DNA from: Massilia sp. ZL223
GTDB lineage: Bacteria; Pseudomonadota; Gammaproteobacteria; Burkholderiales; Burkholderiaceae_D
Direction: 5' to 3'
NCBI RefSeq assembly: GCF_018119395.1
Contig: NZ_JAGPWD010000001.1
Span: 269,796-333,795 of the forward strand
DNA length: 64,000 nt
Under the pieces are notes generated by a model. It saw only the letters and a list, made by a program, of their open reading frames with translations, had not been told where the DNA came from and did no database searches. Made by a program: the position numbers and the translations under genes. Below, piece after piece: positions 28,142 to 36,761 of this stretch; position 1 is the stretch's first letter, and each line of letters begins with the position of its first letter.

Positions 28142-28879
28142 ATGGCCTTCGGCGCCGACACGATCGCGCTGCTGGCGCTCACCATCCTCCTCGCGTACAC
28201 CGTCTTCGGCCTGACCGGCTTCGGCTCCGCGATCACGGCGATGCCGCTGCTGGTCCAGCTGATCCCGCTGCGCATGGCGGTGCCGCTGATGCTGGTCTTC
28301 GACCTGGCGGCGGGCCTGCTGATGGGCCTCAAGAACCGGCGCGTGGTCAACCGCAAGGAGCTGCTGCGCCTGGTGCCCTTCATGCTGGCCGGGATGGCCA
28401 TCGGCCTGTTCGCCCTCGTCAATGCGCCCGAGCGCCTGCTGCTGCTGACGCTCGGCATCTTCATCCTCGCCTACTGCGCCTGGAGCCTGGTGCTGCAGCC
28501 AGGCATCCGGCCGATCGGCAGCCGCTGGGCGATGCCGCTCGGGATCGCCGGCGGCATCTTCACCGCGCTGTTCGGCACCGGCGGGCCGATCTACACGATC
28601 TACCTGGCGCGCCGCCTGGACGACAAGCTGATCCTGCGCGCGACGATCAGCACCCTCATCTTCATCAGCGGCCTGTCGCGGCTGGCGATGTTCTCCACCG
28701 CCGGGCTGTACCGGCAGGAGTCGCTGCTGGTGCTGGCGGCCTTCCTGCTGCCTTGCGCGCTCGCCGGGCTCTACCTGGGAAACCACCTGCACAGCCGCCT
28801 GCCGGCCGCACGGGTTGTGCAGGCGATCTGGGGGGTGCTGATCCTGGGTGGGGTGAGCCTAGTGGTTCGCAATCTCTGA
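28142..28879 (+). CDS. TauE/SafE (TSUP) family exporter, probable sulfite efflux
   Basis: 245 residues, about seven to eight membrane helices; VFGLTGFGSAITAMPLLVQLIPLRMAVPLMLVFDL and GIAGGIFTALFGTGGPIYTIYLARR are the two internal TSUP repeats. Proteins of this family encoded beside sulfonate-cleaving enzymes (TauZ, SuyZ, CuyZ) are believed to export sulfite. GGGAGGAG precedes the ATG, 13 bp after comC. It ends the plus-strand run. Confidence 0.85.
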   Translation: MAFGADTIALLALTILLAYTVFGLTGFGSAITAMPLLVQLIPLRMAVPLMLVFDLAAGLLMGLKNRRVVNRKELLRLVPFMLAGMAIGLFALVNAPERLLLLTLGIFILAYCAWSLVLQPGIRPIGSRWAMPLGIAGGIFTALFGTGGPIYTIYLARRLDDKLILRATISTLIFISGLSRLAMFSTAGLYRQESLLVLAAFLLPCALAGLYLGNHLHSRLPAARVVQAIWGVLILGGVSLVVRNL

Positions 28880-29015
28880 AGCCCAGCGGTGCGTTGCGAG
28901 CGGCCAAGGTGTATCTGACTAAGGGCGCCTACCAAACCCGTTCCTTGCCCTGATGGCAACAAGCTCTTACACTAAGTCATACCGACGGTCTGCTATCGGC
29001 CAGAAGCAGTCATTC

Positions 29016-29050
29016 TGAATCGCCACGAGTTTCCTAGACACTCGCGAGCC
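29016..29050. repeat. IS3-family terminal inverted repeat (OrfB-side end)
   Basis: Begins TGAATCGCCACGAGTTTC and matches the complement of the other end at about 29 of 35 positions. The OrfB stop codon (29034-29036) lies inside it. Confidence 0.9.
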
Positions 29051-29849
29051 GCTTGAAATACTGCTTTTCATACTCGACCGGCGACAAGTCATTGCTGAAG
29101 CTGTGCCGGCGCTTCGGATTGTAAAACATCTCGATGTAATCGAAGACATCCTGCTTTGCTTCATTCCGGGTACCGCAGGTTTTGCGTCGGATCCGTTCCC
29201 TTTTTAAGAGCTGGAAGAAGCTTTCGGCCACGGCGTTATCGTGGCAGTTCCCACGTCGACTCATGCTTTGCTGCAGATTGTGCTGGTCCAGGAAGTCGCG
29301 CCAGTCGTAGCTGCTGAACTGACTGCCCTGATCGGAATGCACCATTACCGTATTCTTGGGCTGACGCCGCCAGACCGCCATCAAGAGCGCATTCATCGCC
29401 AGCTCGCGATCGATGCGTGAACTCATCGACCAGCCAACCACCTGACGCGAAAACAGGTCCAGTACAACGGCCAGATAAAGCCAGCCTTCGTAAGTGCGAA
29501 TGTACGTAATATCGGTCACCCAAACGCGGTTGGGTTCCTGCACGTCGAACTGGCGCTGCAGATGATTAGGCGCTACCAGCGAAGGGGCACCGCCACGTTT
29601 ATATTTCCGCTTGGCGTAGCCGGTTTGCGAACGAATTCCGGCCGATCTCATAAGACGGTGGACGCGATTGATACCGCATTGTTCACCGAGCTCGCGCAGA
29701 TCGTCGCTGACCTTGCGATAGCCGTACACGCTGCCGCTTTCCAGCCACGATTCCTTGATCGGCACGAGTAGGCGCTTGTCTTCTCTGGCTCGCTTGCTTT
29801 CAGGGTTCAGGCGCCAAGCATAGAAGCCGCTCGGATGCACCTCGAGCAC
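29034..29849 (-). CDS. IS3-family transposase OrfB (DDE integrase)
   Basis: 271 residues from the first ATG. The functional product is probably an OrfAB fusion made by -1 frameshifting, because this frame continues upstream toward the end of OrfA without a stop. DDE triad: Asp in VWVTDITYI, Asp in MVHSDQGSQFSS, Glu in CHDNAVAESFFQLLKRE. The N-terminal HTH_21 region (HPSGFYAWRLNPESKRAREDKRLL) is typical of this group. Confidence 0.93.
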   Translation of the reverse strand: MLEVHPSGFYAWRLNPESKRAREDKRLLVPIKESWLESGSVYGYRKVSDDLRELGEQCGINRVHRLMRSAGIRSQTGYAKRKYKRGGAPSLVAPNHLQRQFDVQEPNRVWVTDITYIRTYEGWLYLAVVLDLFSRQVVGWSMSSRIDRELAMNALLMAVWRRQPKNTVMVHSDQGSQFSSYDWRDFLDQHNLQQSMSRRGNCHDNAVAESFFQLLKRERIRRKTCGTRNEAKQDVFDYIEMFYNPKRRHSFSNDLSPVEYEKQYFKRLASV

Positions 29850-29905
29850 TTTGCACAGCCGGCGTACCGGGAACTGGTCCTGTAACTGAGCAATTAAGGT
29901 GTACC

Positions 29906-30184
29906 TTACCCGGACGTCTTGGCAAAGTACACCGCGGCCTTTTTCAAGATGTCACGCTCCTCGGTGACGCGCTTGAGCTCGGCCCTCAGGCGCCGCATCT
30001 CGTCGGACTGGCTATCGGCAACCTTGCGCTCCGCCTCGGGTACGCTATAGCGCTTCGTCCAGGCGTACAGGCTGTGGATGCTTATCCCGAGCCGTGCTGC
30101 CACTTCGCCCGCCGCGTGACCGCCCTGCGCCACTTGCTTGACAGCTGCAATCTTGAATTCCTCTGTGTACCGCTTCCCGCTCAT
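29906..30184 (-). CDS. IS3-family transposase OrfA (HTH protein)
   Basis: 92 residues: helix-turn-helix RYTEEFKIAAVKQVAQGGHAAGEVAARLGISIHSLYAWTKRYS and a leucine-zipper tail ending ERDILKKAAVYFAK. It binds the IS ends and, when fused to OrfB by frameshifting, forms the transposase. Confidence 0.93.
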   Translation of the reverse strand: MSGKRYTEEFKIAAVKQVAQGGHAAGEVAARLGISIHSLYAWTKRYSVPEAERKVADSQSDEMRRLRAELKRVTEERDILKKAAVYFAKTSG

Positions 30185-30209
30185 ACTTTCTCCTTGTGCC
30201 CGACATTAT

Positions 30210-30244
30210 GGCTCAGGAGTGTCTACGATAGTCGTGGCGATTCA
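30210..30244. repeat. IS3-family terminal inverted repeat (OrfA-side end)
   Basis: Partner of 29016-29050, immediately followed by the TTC target duplicate at 30245-30247. Confidence 0.9.
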
Positions 30245-30276
30245 TTCACCACATCTGTTTGTCAAGCGAGTATGTA

Positions 30277-30508
30277 ATGTCATCCATCAAAATCTACGAT
30301 GTGGTCAGAATCAAAGAACTGCGTAAGCCAGTCGATTTTCAGCCCGACGGTACTAGCGTTCGCGCCAAGCGTTGGCGATGTGGCAGCAGTTATCGAGGTG
30401 TACAGTAACCCTCCAGGCTATGAGCTTGAGTGCAGAGGAAAAGACGGAATTACCATTTGGCTTTGGTCATTCGCGCCTGAAGATGTCCAGCTTGAAGTAG
30501 TGGCCTGA
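30277..30508 (+). pseudogene. Frameshifted DUF4926-like small protein
   Basis: An ATG at 30277 opens SSIKIYDVVRIKELRKPVDFQPDGTSVRA. The rest of the domain, APSVGDVAAVIEVYSNPPGYELECRGKDG ... FAPEDVQLEVVA, continues in another frame from about 30370. Joined, they give a ~75-residue protein with the DUF4926 layout (IKIYDVV, GDVAAVIEVY, a Tyr/Glu-rich strand and a terminal VQLEVV strand). A one- or two-base slip near 30360-30375 breaks it. DUF4926 proteins have unknown function and are often small neighbours of toxin or immunity genes. Confidence 0.5.
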
Positions 30509-30636
30509 CTAGCGGTCTCGCCGCTGTTCCAATGTCTGCAATGGGTCGGTTGCGGTCCTTCGCTGGTAGACTGCCTCGGCCAGAAGCGGACCTCCCCCGA
30601 TCATTAAGAGCGACCTGTTACTGAAAACGACCTGCG

Positions 30637-31044
30637 ATGGAAAAACTGACCCTATCCGGTCTTGCGGCCGAGTTTCGCTCAATGGCTGAGCACTTGGATG
30701 TGGAGCCGTACTACAAGGCATTCCATACCTTCCCGCAGCATGATGGAGCGCCCCATGTTGAGATGAGATCCGGAAAGTTTGAGTTCGTGGTAACTGAACG
30801 TGGCTCGGAACTCGAAAGGATATCGGGGCTCGATAATGATGAGGTCCTGTATATGCTTTTTGAGGGGATCACCTCTATCATGGCCACCTCGTATGAACTA
30901 CGCAATCGAAAGCCGACTGGTGATGGCAGGGCCGTGTGGTTCCCATATCAAGAGAACTTAATGGCAGGATTAAGACCATCTTGGGGAGTACGACTGAGAG
31001 CAGAGCACGAACAAATCTTGCAGAAGTCCCCGCTCCGGCAATGA
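30637..31044 (+). CDS. Imm63-family immunity protein (orphan)
   Basis: 135 residues. VVTERGSELERISGLDNDEVLYMLFEGITSIMATSYELRNR and the C-terminal WFPYQENLMAGLRPSWGVRLRAEHEQILQKSPL match Immunity protein 63, predicted to neutralise a polymorphic toxin delivered between competing cells. No toxin gene is present; IS and repeat debris surround it. Low-GC codon use compared with operons on either side suggests transfer. Confidence 0.72.
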   Translation: MEKLTLSGLAAEFRSMAEHLDVEPYYKAFHTFPQHDGAPHVEMRSGKFEFVVTERGSELERISGLDNDEVLYMLFEGITSIMATSYELRNRKPTGDGRAVWFPYQENLMAGLRPSWGVRLRAEHEQILQKSPLRQ

Positions 31045-31292
31045 CACTGGCCTTTGGCCGGGGAGCAAAAAGGCCTGCTGCACCTTGTGAGAGCGAGTAG
31101 CAAAGCCACTACGGAGCACAGGAACCCAAGGGTCCGCTTCGGGTCGATAGCGGACGTACGCAGGCTCATTCAGAGCATTAGCATGGCGTCCGTGTTTGCA
31201 GACGGACTGATGCCCAAGCACTTCTTCCCCAACACCTTTGGCCGCTCATAGCCGCCCAGCTTCCGGCCCACCGCCGAGAACAGCGCCGGTGC

Positions 31293-31324
31293 AAAAAAAC
31301 TCCCGGCGAAACCCCACCGGGAGA
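31293..31324 (-). terminator. Terminator of the first dicarboxylate symporter gene
   Basis: On the minus strand, hairpin CTCCCGG ... CCGGGAG followed by T7, 32 bp beyond the symporter stop. Confidence 0.85.
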
Positions 31325-31355
31325 GCACAAGGAAAACCAGTTCAGCCGCAGCCTG

Positions 31356-32681
31356 CTACACCAGCTTCGCCGCCGCCGGCAGCGGGACCAGACCCGCATC
31401 GCCCACGTCCGCCACATCGTCGGCCGGGTGCTCGCCGTCGAGCACGCGGCGCGCCTGCTCCAGGTCCATCTCGCCTTCCCAGCGCGCCACGACGATCGCC
31501 GCCACCGCATTGCCGATCAGGTTGGTGATGGCCCGGATCTCGTTCATCAGGCGGTCGATGCCGATCACCAGCGCGATGCCGGCCACCGGAATCAGCGACA
31601 TCGACGACAGGGTCGCCGCGAGCGCCACCAGCGCCGCGCCCGCCACGCCGGCGCCGCCTTTCGAGGTCACCAGCAGGATCGCCAGCAGGCCGAGCTGCTG
31701 CCACAGGTTCAGGTCGATGTTCAGGGCCTGGGCGATGAACAGCGAGGTCATGGTCAGGTAGATCGCGGCGCCGTCCAGGTTGAACGAGTAGCCGGTCGGG
31801 ATCACCATGCCCACCACCGAGCGCGCGATGCCGAGCTTCTCCAGCTTGGTCATCATCTGCGGCAGCACCGATTCGGTGCTGGCCGTGCCCAGCACGATGA
31901 AGATCTCTTCCTTCAGGTAGCGCACCAGCTTCCACAGCGAGACCCCGGCGGCGCGCGCGATCGAGCCCAGCACGACGACGATGAAGATGAGGGTGGTCGC
32001 GTAGTAGCAGGCGATCAAGAGCGCCAGCTGCTGCAGGGTGCCGATGCCGAACTTGCCGACCGTGAAAGCCATGGCGCCGAAGGCGCCGAGCGGGGCGAGC
32101 TTCATCACCAGGCCGACGATACCGAGCAGCACCTTGCCGAATTCGTCGATGACGACGCGCGCCTTCTCGCCGCGCTGGCCCAGGATCGACAGGCTGACGC
32201 CGAACAGGATCGAGAACAGCAGCACCTGCAGCAGGTTACCCTTGGCGAAGGCATCCACCACCGAGGACGGGATGATCGCCGCCAGGAACTGGCCGGTCGA
32301 CTGGGGCTGCGCCTTCTGGGCGATCTGGGCCACCGCGCCCTGGTCGAGCGAGGCGATGTCGGCGTTGATCCCGGCGCCGGGCTGCATGACGTTCGCGATC
32401 ACCATGCCGATGATCAGGGCGAGCGTCGTGATGACTTCGAAATACAGCAGCGCCTTGCCGCCCACGCTGCCTACCTTCTTGAGGCTCTCCATGCCCGCGA
32501 TCCCGCACACGACGGTACAGAAGATGACCGGCGTGATGACCATCTTGATGCTGTTGATGAAGGCATCCCCGAGCGGTTTGAGATCGGTGGCGATGGCCGG
32601 ATAGTAATGCCCCACCGCGATGCCGGCGACGAGCGCCACGATGACCTGGAAATACAGACTGCGAAAAAGCGAGCTCCTCAT
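31356..32681 (-). CDS. Dicarboxylate/amino acid:cation symporter (DctA-like)
   Basis: 441 residues, DAACS family; eight membrane helices plus two re-entrant hairpins. [82 protein letters not shown] and [23 protein letters not shown] are the family signatures. It is closer to DctA (succinate, fumarate, malate) than the second symporter at 36.8 kb. Minus-strand single gene with its own terminator. Confidence 0.92.
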   Translation of the reverse strand: MRSSLFRSLYFQVIVALVAGIAVGHYYPAIATDLKPLGDAFINSIKMVITPVIFCTVVCGIAGMESLKKVGSVGGKALLYFEVITTLALIIGMVIANVMQPGAGINADIASLDQGAVAQIAQKAQPQSTGQFLAAIIPSSVVDAFAKGNLLQVLLFSILFGVSLSILGQRGEKARVVIDEFGKVLLGIVGLVMKLAPLGAFGAMAFTVGKFGIGTLQQLALLIACYYATTLIFIVVVLGSIARAAGVSLWKLVRYLKEEIFIVLGTASTESVLPQMMTKLEKLGIARSVVGMVIPTGYSFNLDGAAIYLTMTSLFIAQALNIDLNLWQQLGLLAILLVTSKGGAGVAGAALVALAATLSSMSLIPVAGIALVIGIDRLMNEIRAITNLIGNAVAAIVVARWEGEMDLEQARRVLDGEHPADDVADVGDAGLVPLPAAAKLV

Positions 32682-32917
32682 TTAACTCCTCCTAGACCGC
32701 TGCATTGATTGTCCTCGTGCGGCGTAGGCCATCTGTCGATCCGCTCTGCGGCGGGCACTGGGAATAAAGCCGGACTGCGGAATTACAGCCCGGTGAACCC
32801 TGTCCGTCTTGTTGTGCGCGGCTCAGCTGGACACGCCTTGATGCTAGCGTGGCCCCCTATCACTGTCAAACACATCATCTACATGACTTTTTGAAGAAAA
32901 AAAGAAAATCCCGCGTG

Positions 32918-33946
32918 TCAAATCAGGGAAGTCACGCCCAGGTTGATCGCATAGCCGCCCACCACCAGGAACAGGAACAGCACGCTGGCCAGCAGGATCG
33001 GCTTCAGCCCCGCCTGGCGGATTGCGGAGGCCTGGGTACGCAAGCCGAGCGCTCCCATCGCCATCGCCAGCAGGACGGTATCGACCTGCACGATCCAGTG
33101 CACCAGCGCCGGCGGCAGCACGCCCAGCGAATTGACGCCGCTGGCGACGATGAACAGCAGCGCGAACCAGGGGATCGTGATGCGGCCCTTGGCCGCGCCC
33201 GTCTCCGCTCCCTCTTCGGCGCCGAGGCGGCTGCTCAGGATCACCAGGAAGGGAGCGAGCATCATCACGCGCAGCATCTTCTCGATCACGGCAGCCGAGG
33301 CGGCCTGCTCGCCGACCGCCTTGCCGGCCACCACCACCTGCGCCACCTCATGGATGGTGGAACCGGCATACAGGCCGTAGCCCAGCTCGGTCAGCTGCAG
33401 GTAGGGGTACATCAGCGGGTACAGGAACATGCCGATGGTGCCGAACACGACCACGGTGGCCACCGCCACCGAGACCTTGTGGGCGTGGGCGCGCACCACG
33501 GGCTCGGTCGCCATCACCGCGGCCGCCCCGCAGATCGCGCTGCCGGCGCCGATCAGCATGGCGGTCTGCTTGTCCAGGCCGAACATGCGGGTGCCGAGCT
33601 GCACCGCGAGGGTGAAGGTGATGGCGATGACCAGGATATCGATCACCACGCCCGCCCAGCCGATCTCGCCGATCTGCTGGAAGGTGATGCGGAAGCCGTA
33701 CAGGATGATGCCGAGGCGCAGCAGGCGCGCCTTGCTGAAGTCGACCCCGCTGGCGCAGTGCGGCGCGATCCGCCCGAACACGGTATTGCCGGCGACGATG
33801 CCGATCAGGATGGCCACGGTCAGCGCGCTGATGCCCATCTCCTGGACGGCCGGCAGGCCGGCGCTCCACATCGCCAGGGCGGCGATGGCGCCCGCGACAG
33901 CCAAGCCGGCGGCGAACTGGCGCGGTGTACCGGGTGTCGTGCTCAT
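32918..33946 (-). CDS. yeiH: YeiH-family putative sulfate/sulfite exporter
   Basis: 342 residues with about ten membrane helices. GIVAGNTVF, SKARLLRLGIILYGFRITFQQIGEIG, GAGSAICGAAAVMATEPVVRA and YAGSTIHEVAQVVVAGK are characteristic of YeiH (UPF0324). Start at MSTTPGTP, with AGGGGA upstream. It is divergent from a LysR gene resembling YeiE, as in enterobacteria, where YeiE has been linked to sulfite sensing. Relevance here: the neighbouring catabolic region should release sulfite. Confidence 0.85.
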   Translation of the reverse strand: MSTTPGTPRQFAAGLAVAGAIAALAMWSAGLPAVQEMGISALTVAILIGIVAGNTVFGRIAPHCASGVDFSKARLLRLGIILYGFRITFQQIGEIGWAGVVIDILVIAITFTLAVQLGTRMFGLDKQTAMLIGAGSAICGAAAVMATEPVVRAHAHKVSVAVATVVVFGTIGMFLYPLMYPYLQLTELGYGLYAGSTIHEVAQVVVAGKAVGEQAASAAVIEKMLRVMMLAPFLVILSSRLGAEEGAETGAAKGRITIPWFALLFIVASGVNSLGVLPPALVHWIVQVDTVLLAMAMGALGLRTQASAIRQAGLKPILLASVLFLFLVVGGYAINLGVTSLI

Positions 33947-34026
33947 TTTTATTCCCCTGTTGAATGTTTTAGCCAAGGGTAGCGCCGTGCGCTAATAAGT
34001 AAAAACGAGTTATATTTATATAATTA

Positions 34027-34041
34027 ATCAATTAAATTGAT
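34027..34041. promoter_or_regulatory. AT-rich palindrome between yeiH and its LysR regulator
   Basis: ATCAATT-A-AATTGAT in a very AT-rich 113-bp divergent intergenic region, 18 bp before the regulator's ATG. Candidate operator for the YeiE-like protein. Confidence 0.5.
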
Positions 34042-34059
34042 ATAGAGACGGGAGCGAGC

Positions 34060-34962
34060 ATGCTGCGGACAAGCCTGCGACAGATCGAGGTGTTCGTCGC
34101 CACGGCCCAGAAAGGGAACGTGACCCAGGCGGCGGCGCTGGTCGGCATCACGCAATCGGCCGCCAGCATGGCCCTGGCCGAGTTCGAGAACCAGCTGGCG
34201 ACGCGCCTGTTCGACCGTATCGGCAAGCGCCTGGCGCTCAACGAGGACGGGCGCGCGCTATATCCGAAAGCGGTCGAGATGGTCGAGCGGGCGCGCGAGA
34301 TGGAGGGCCTGTTCCGCCAGCCCGGGGGCGCGGTGGACCTGCGGCTGGGCGCCAGTTCCACCATCGGCAATTACCTGCTGCCCCAGATCCTCGGGTCCTT
34401 TCGCGCCAACCGGCCCGGCTGCCGCATCGAACTCGAAGTCGGCAATACGCAACAGGTGATCAACGCGATCCTGCATTTCGAGATCGATGTCGGCTTTGTC
34501 GAAGGCCCCTGCCTGCATCCGGACATCGAGGCGGGCTTCTGGCGCCCGGACGAGCTGGCGATCTGCGCGGCGCCCGGCCACCCGATCGCCCAGCCGGGCG
34601 GCGCCGGCATCGAGGTCTTGCGGGCGGCCGACTGGATCCTGCGCGAGCGCGGTTCCGGCACCCGCGAGGTGGTGGATCAGATGCTGATGAGCCAGCTGGG
34701 CGGGATCCGGGTCATGATGGAGCTGGGCGGCACCGAAGCGATCAAGCGCGCCGTCGAGAGCGGCATGGGGATTTCGTGCCTGCCGAAGATCGCCCTGGTG
34801 GGCGCGGTCGAGCGCGGCAACCTGGTGAGCATTCCGACGCCTTATCTGCAGCTCACCCGCGCCTTCCACATCCTGGTGCACAAGGATAAATACCGTACCG
34901 GCGGCATGAGCAGCCTGATCCGGCTGTGCCAGTCCATGGCGGCGCAAAATTCAACCATGTGA
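34060..34962 (+). CDS. LysR-family regulator, YeiE-like
   Basis: 300 residues. Winged helix RQIEVFVATAQKGNVTQAAALVGITQSAASMALAEFENQLATRLFDR; effector domain with LGASSTIGNYLLPQILGSFRANRPGCRIELEVGNTQQVINAIL, the CysB/YeiE-like anion pocket region. Divergent from yeiH, which it probably controls in response to a sulfur oxyanion; that is inferred from the enterobacterial pair. Confidence 0.85.
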   Translation: MLRTSLRQIEVFVATAQKGNVTQAAALVGITQSAASMALAEFENQLATRLFDRIGKRLALNEDGRALYPKAVEMVERAREMEGLFRQPGGAVDLRLGASSTIGNYLLPQILGSFRANRPGCRIELEVGNTQQVINAILHFEIDVGFVEGPCLHPDIEAGFWRPDELAICAAPGHPIAQPGGAGIEVLRAADWILRERGSGTREVVDQMLMSQLGGIRVMMELGGTEAIKRAVESGMGISCLPKIALVGAVERGNLVSIPTPYLQLTRAFHILVHKDKYRTGGMSSLIRLCQSMAAQNSTM

Positions 34963-35038
34963 TCTGTATGTATTTTACGGCGCCGGAAGGCGGGATGCGC
35001 TATGATACGCGCACTCGGACCCTTTCTGTCGCCCACAT

Positions 35039-35794
35039 ATGGAACAAATTTTTCGATCGGATGTCGCCTTGGGCCTCCCGCTGTATCGCGAGGTCAAGCA
35101 CAAGCTCCTGGAGTCGCTGCGCGGCGGCGAATGGAAGCCGGGGGAGATCATCCCGGCCGAAAAGCGCCTGTGCGAGCGCTTCGGCGTCAGCGTCGGCACG
35201 CTGCGCAAGGCCGTCGACGAGCTGACCGCCGAGAATATCCTGATCCGGCACCAGGGACGCGGCACCTTTGTCGCCTCGCACAGCCAGGACCGCTACATGT
35301 TCGGCTTCTTCCACGTCTTCGCCCAGGATGGCCGCAAGGAATATCCAAAGGTGGAATTCATCAGCCTGACGAAAGACAAGGCCGACGCCGACAGCGCCGC
35401 CCGGCTCGGCGTCAAGAAAGGGGCAAAGCTGATCCGCATCGTGAACCGGCTCAGCCTGGGCGGGCGGGCCGTGATCATCGACGACATCTTGTTGCCGGAG
35501 CACTTCTTTGCCGGCATGAGCGAAGCCCAGGTCCGCGAGCGCCGCACCACGCTCTACCAGTTATACCAGGACAGCTTCGGCGTCGGCGTGCTGCGCACCG
35601 AGGAGCGCCTGCGCGCCTGCGGCGCCAATGCGCAGATGGCGCAGCTGCTCGGCGTCGCCGAAGGCACGCCGCTGCTGCACGTCATCCGCCGCGCGCTCAG
35701 CTTCCGCGACGAAGTGGTGGAACTGCGCCACTCCTACGTCCTGACCGACCAGCACGAGTATTTCGCGGGCGACGACAGCCAGGGCCACGGCTGA
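35039..35794 (+). CDS. GntR/HutC-family transcriptional regulator
   Basis: 251 residues. N-terminal winged helix LYREVKHKLLESLRGGEWKPGEIIPAEKRLCERFGVSVGTLRKAVDELTAENILIRHQGRGTFVA (about 15-79) and a C-terminal UTRA ligand-binding domain ending in LRHSYVLTDQHEYF. It stands beside an amino-acid ABC ATPase and an acidic amino-acid symporter, so an amino acid or its degradation product is a plausible effector. Confidence 0.9.
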   Translation: MEQIFRSDVALGLPLYREVKHKLLESLRGGEWKPGEIIPAEKRLCERFGVSVGTLRKAVDELTAENILIRHQGRGTFVASHSQDRYMFGFFHVFAQDGRKEYPKVEFISLTKDKADADSAARLGVKKGAKLIRIVNRLSLGGRAVIIDDILLPEHFFAGMSEAQVRERRTTLYQLYQDSFGVGVLRTEERLRACGANAQMAQLLGVAEGTPLLHVIRRALSFRDEVVELRHSYVLTDQHEYFAGDDSQGHG

Positions 35795-35814
35795 GCTGGC
35801 GCCTGGGCGCCCGC

Positions 35815-36540
35815 TCAGTGAATGATCCGGTCCAGGAAGTCGCGCGCCCGGTCCGAGCGCGGCGCAGCGAAGAAGGCTTCCTTGGGGCTGTCCTCGACGA
35901 TCCGCCCCTGGTCCATGAAGACGATGCGGTCGGCCACCTTGCGCGCGAAGCCCATCTCGTGGGTCACGACCATCATCGTCATGCCCTCCTGCGCCAGCCC
36001 CACCATGACGTCGAGCACCTCGCCCACCATTTCCGGGTCCAGCGCGGAAGTCGGCTCGTCGAAGAGCATCGCTTTCGGGTCCATGGCCAGGGCCCGGGCG
36101 ATCGCCACCCGCTGCTGCTGGCCGCCCGATAGCTGGTTCGGATACTTGTCCTGGTGCGCCAGCAGGCCCACCCGGTCGAGATAGGCCAGGCCGCGCTCGG
36201 TAGCCTCCGCCTTGCTGCGGCCGAGCACCTTGATCTGGGCAAGTGTCAGATTCTCGCGTACCGACAGGTGCGGGAACAGCTCGAAATTCTGGAACACCAT
36301 GCCGATGTGGGCGCGCAGCCGGCGCAGGTCGGTCTTCGGGTCGCCCACCGGGATGCCGTCCACCCGCACGCTGCCCTGCTGGAAGGGCTCCAGGCCGTTG
36401 ACGGTCTTGATCAGGGTCGACTTGCCCGAGCCGGACGGGCCGCATACGACGACCACGTCGCCGCGCGCCACCTGCGTCGTGCAGTCGCGCAGCACCTGGA
36501 ACTCGCCATACCACTTGCTGACGTTCTCGATGTCGATCAT
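35815..36540 (-). CDS. Polar amino acid ABC transporter ATP-binding protein (GltL/GlnQ-like), no cognate permease nearby
   Basis: 241 residues from the ATG with GGAG upstream. [16 protein letters not shown], Walker [53 protein letters not shown] and [22 protein letters not shown] are typical of glutamate/aspartate or glutamine importers. Neither permease nor binding-protein genes are adjacent, so it must serve a transporter encoded elsewhere or be a leftover. Convergent with the GntR gene. Confidence 0.9.
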   Translation of the reverse strand: MIDIENVSKWYGEFQVLRDCTTQVARGDVVVVCGPSGSGKSTLIKTVNGLEPFQQGSVRVDGIPVGDPKTDLRRLRAHIGMVFQNFELFPHLSVRENLTLAQIKVLGRSKAEATERGLAYLDRVGLLAHQDKYPNQLSGGQQQRVAIARALAMDPKAMLFDEPTSALDPEMVGEVLDVMVGLAQEGMTMMVVTHEMGFARKVADRIVFMDQGRIVEDSPKEAFFAAPRSDRARDFLDRIIH

Positions 36541-36761
36541 TTGTACTCCATTTTCTCTTCCGTTGCGTGCTTGTTGCACGTGCAGTAAGCATGCTTGACA
36601 GCATTATCAGCGCCTAGGATACTGCCAAACTTGCCATAACCATCAGACGAACTGGCCGTTTCGCTCCTCGGAAAGCCAGGTATTTTGCCCGATTCACCCG
36701 CCTGCGACAGCGCCACCCGTTGCCGCCGGTTGTGCACAGGTCTATAAGACAGGAAGCAGTT

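Larger units (their letters stand above)
29016..30244 (-). mobile_element. Intact IS3-family insertion sequence with 3-bp target duplication
   Basis: 1229 bp bounded by 35-bp imperfect inverted repeats starting TGAATCGCCACGA (29016-29050 and 30210-30244). It is flanked by direct TTC triplets (29013-29015 and 30245-30247), the 3-bp duplication expected of IS3 elements. It encodes OrfA and OrfB in different frames on the minus strand. Undamaged ends, intact frames and target duplication indicate recent insertion. Confidence 0.95.
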
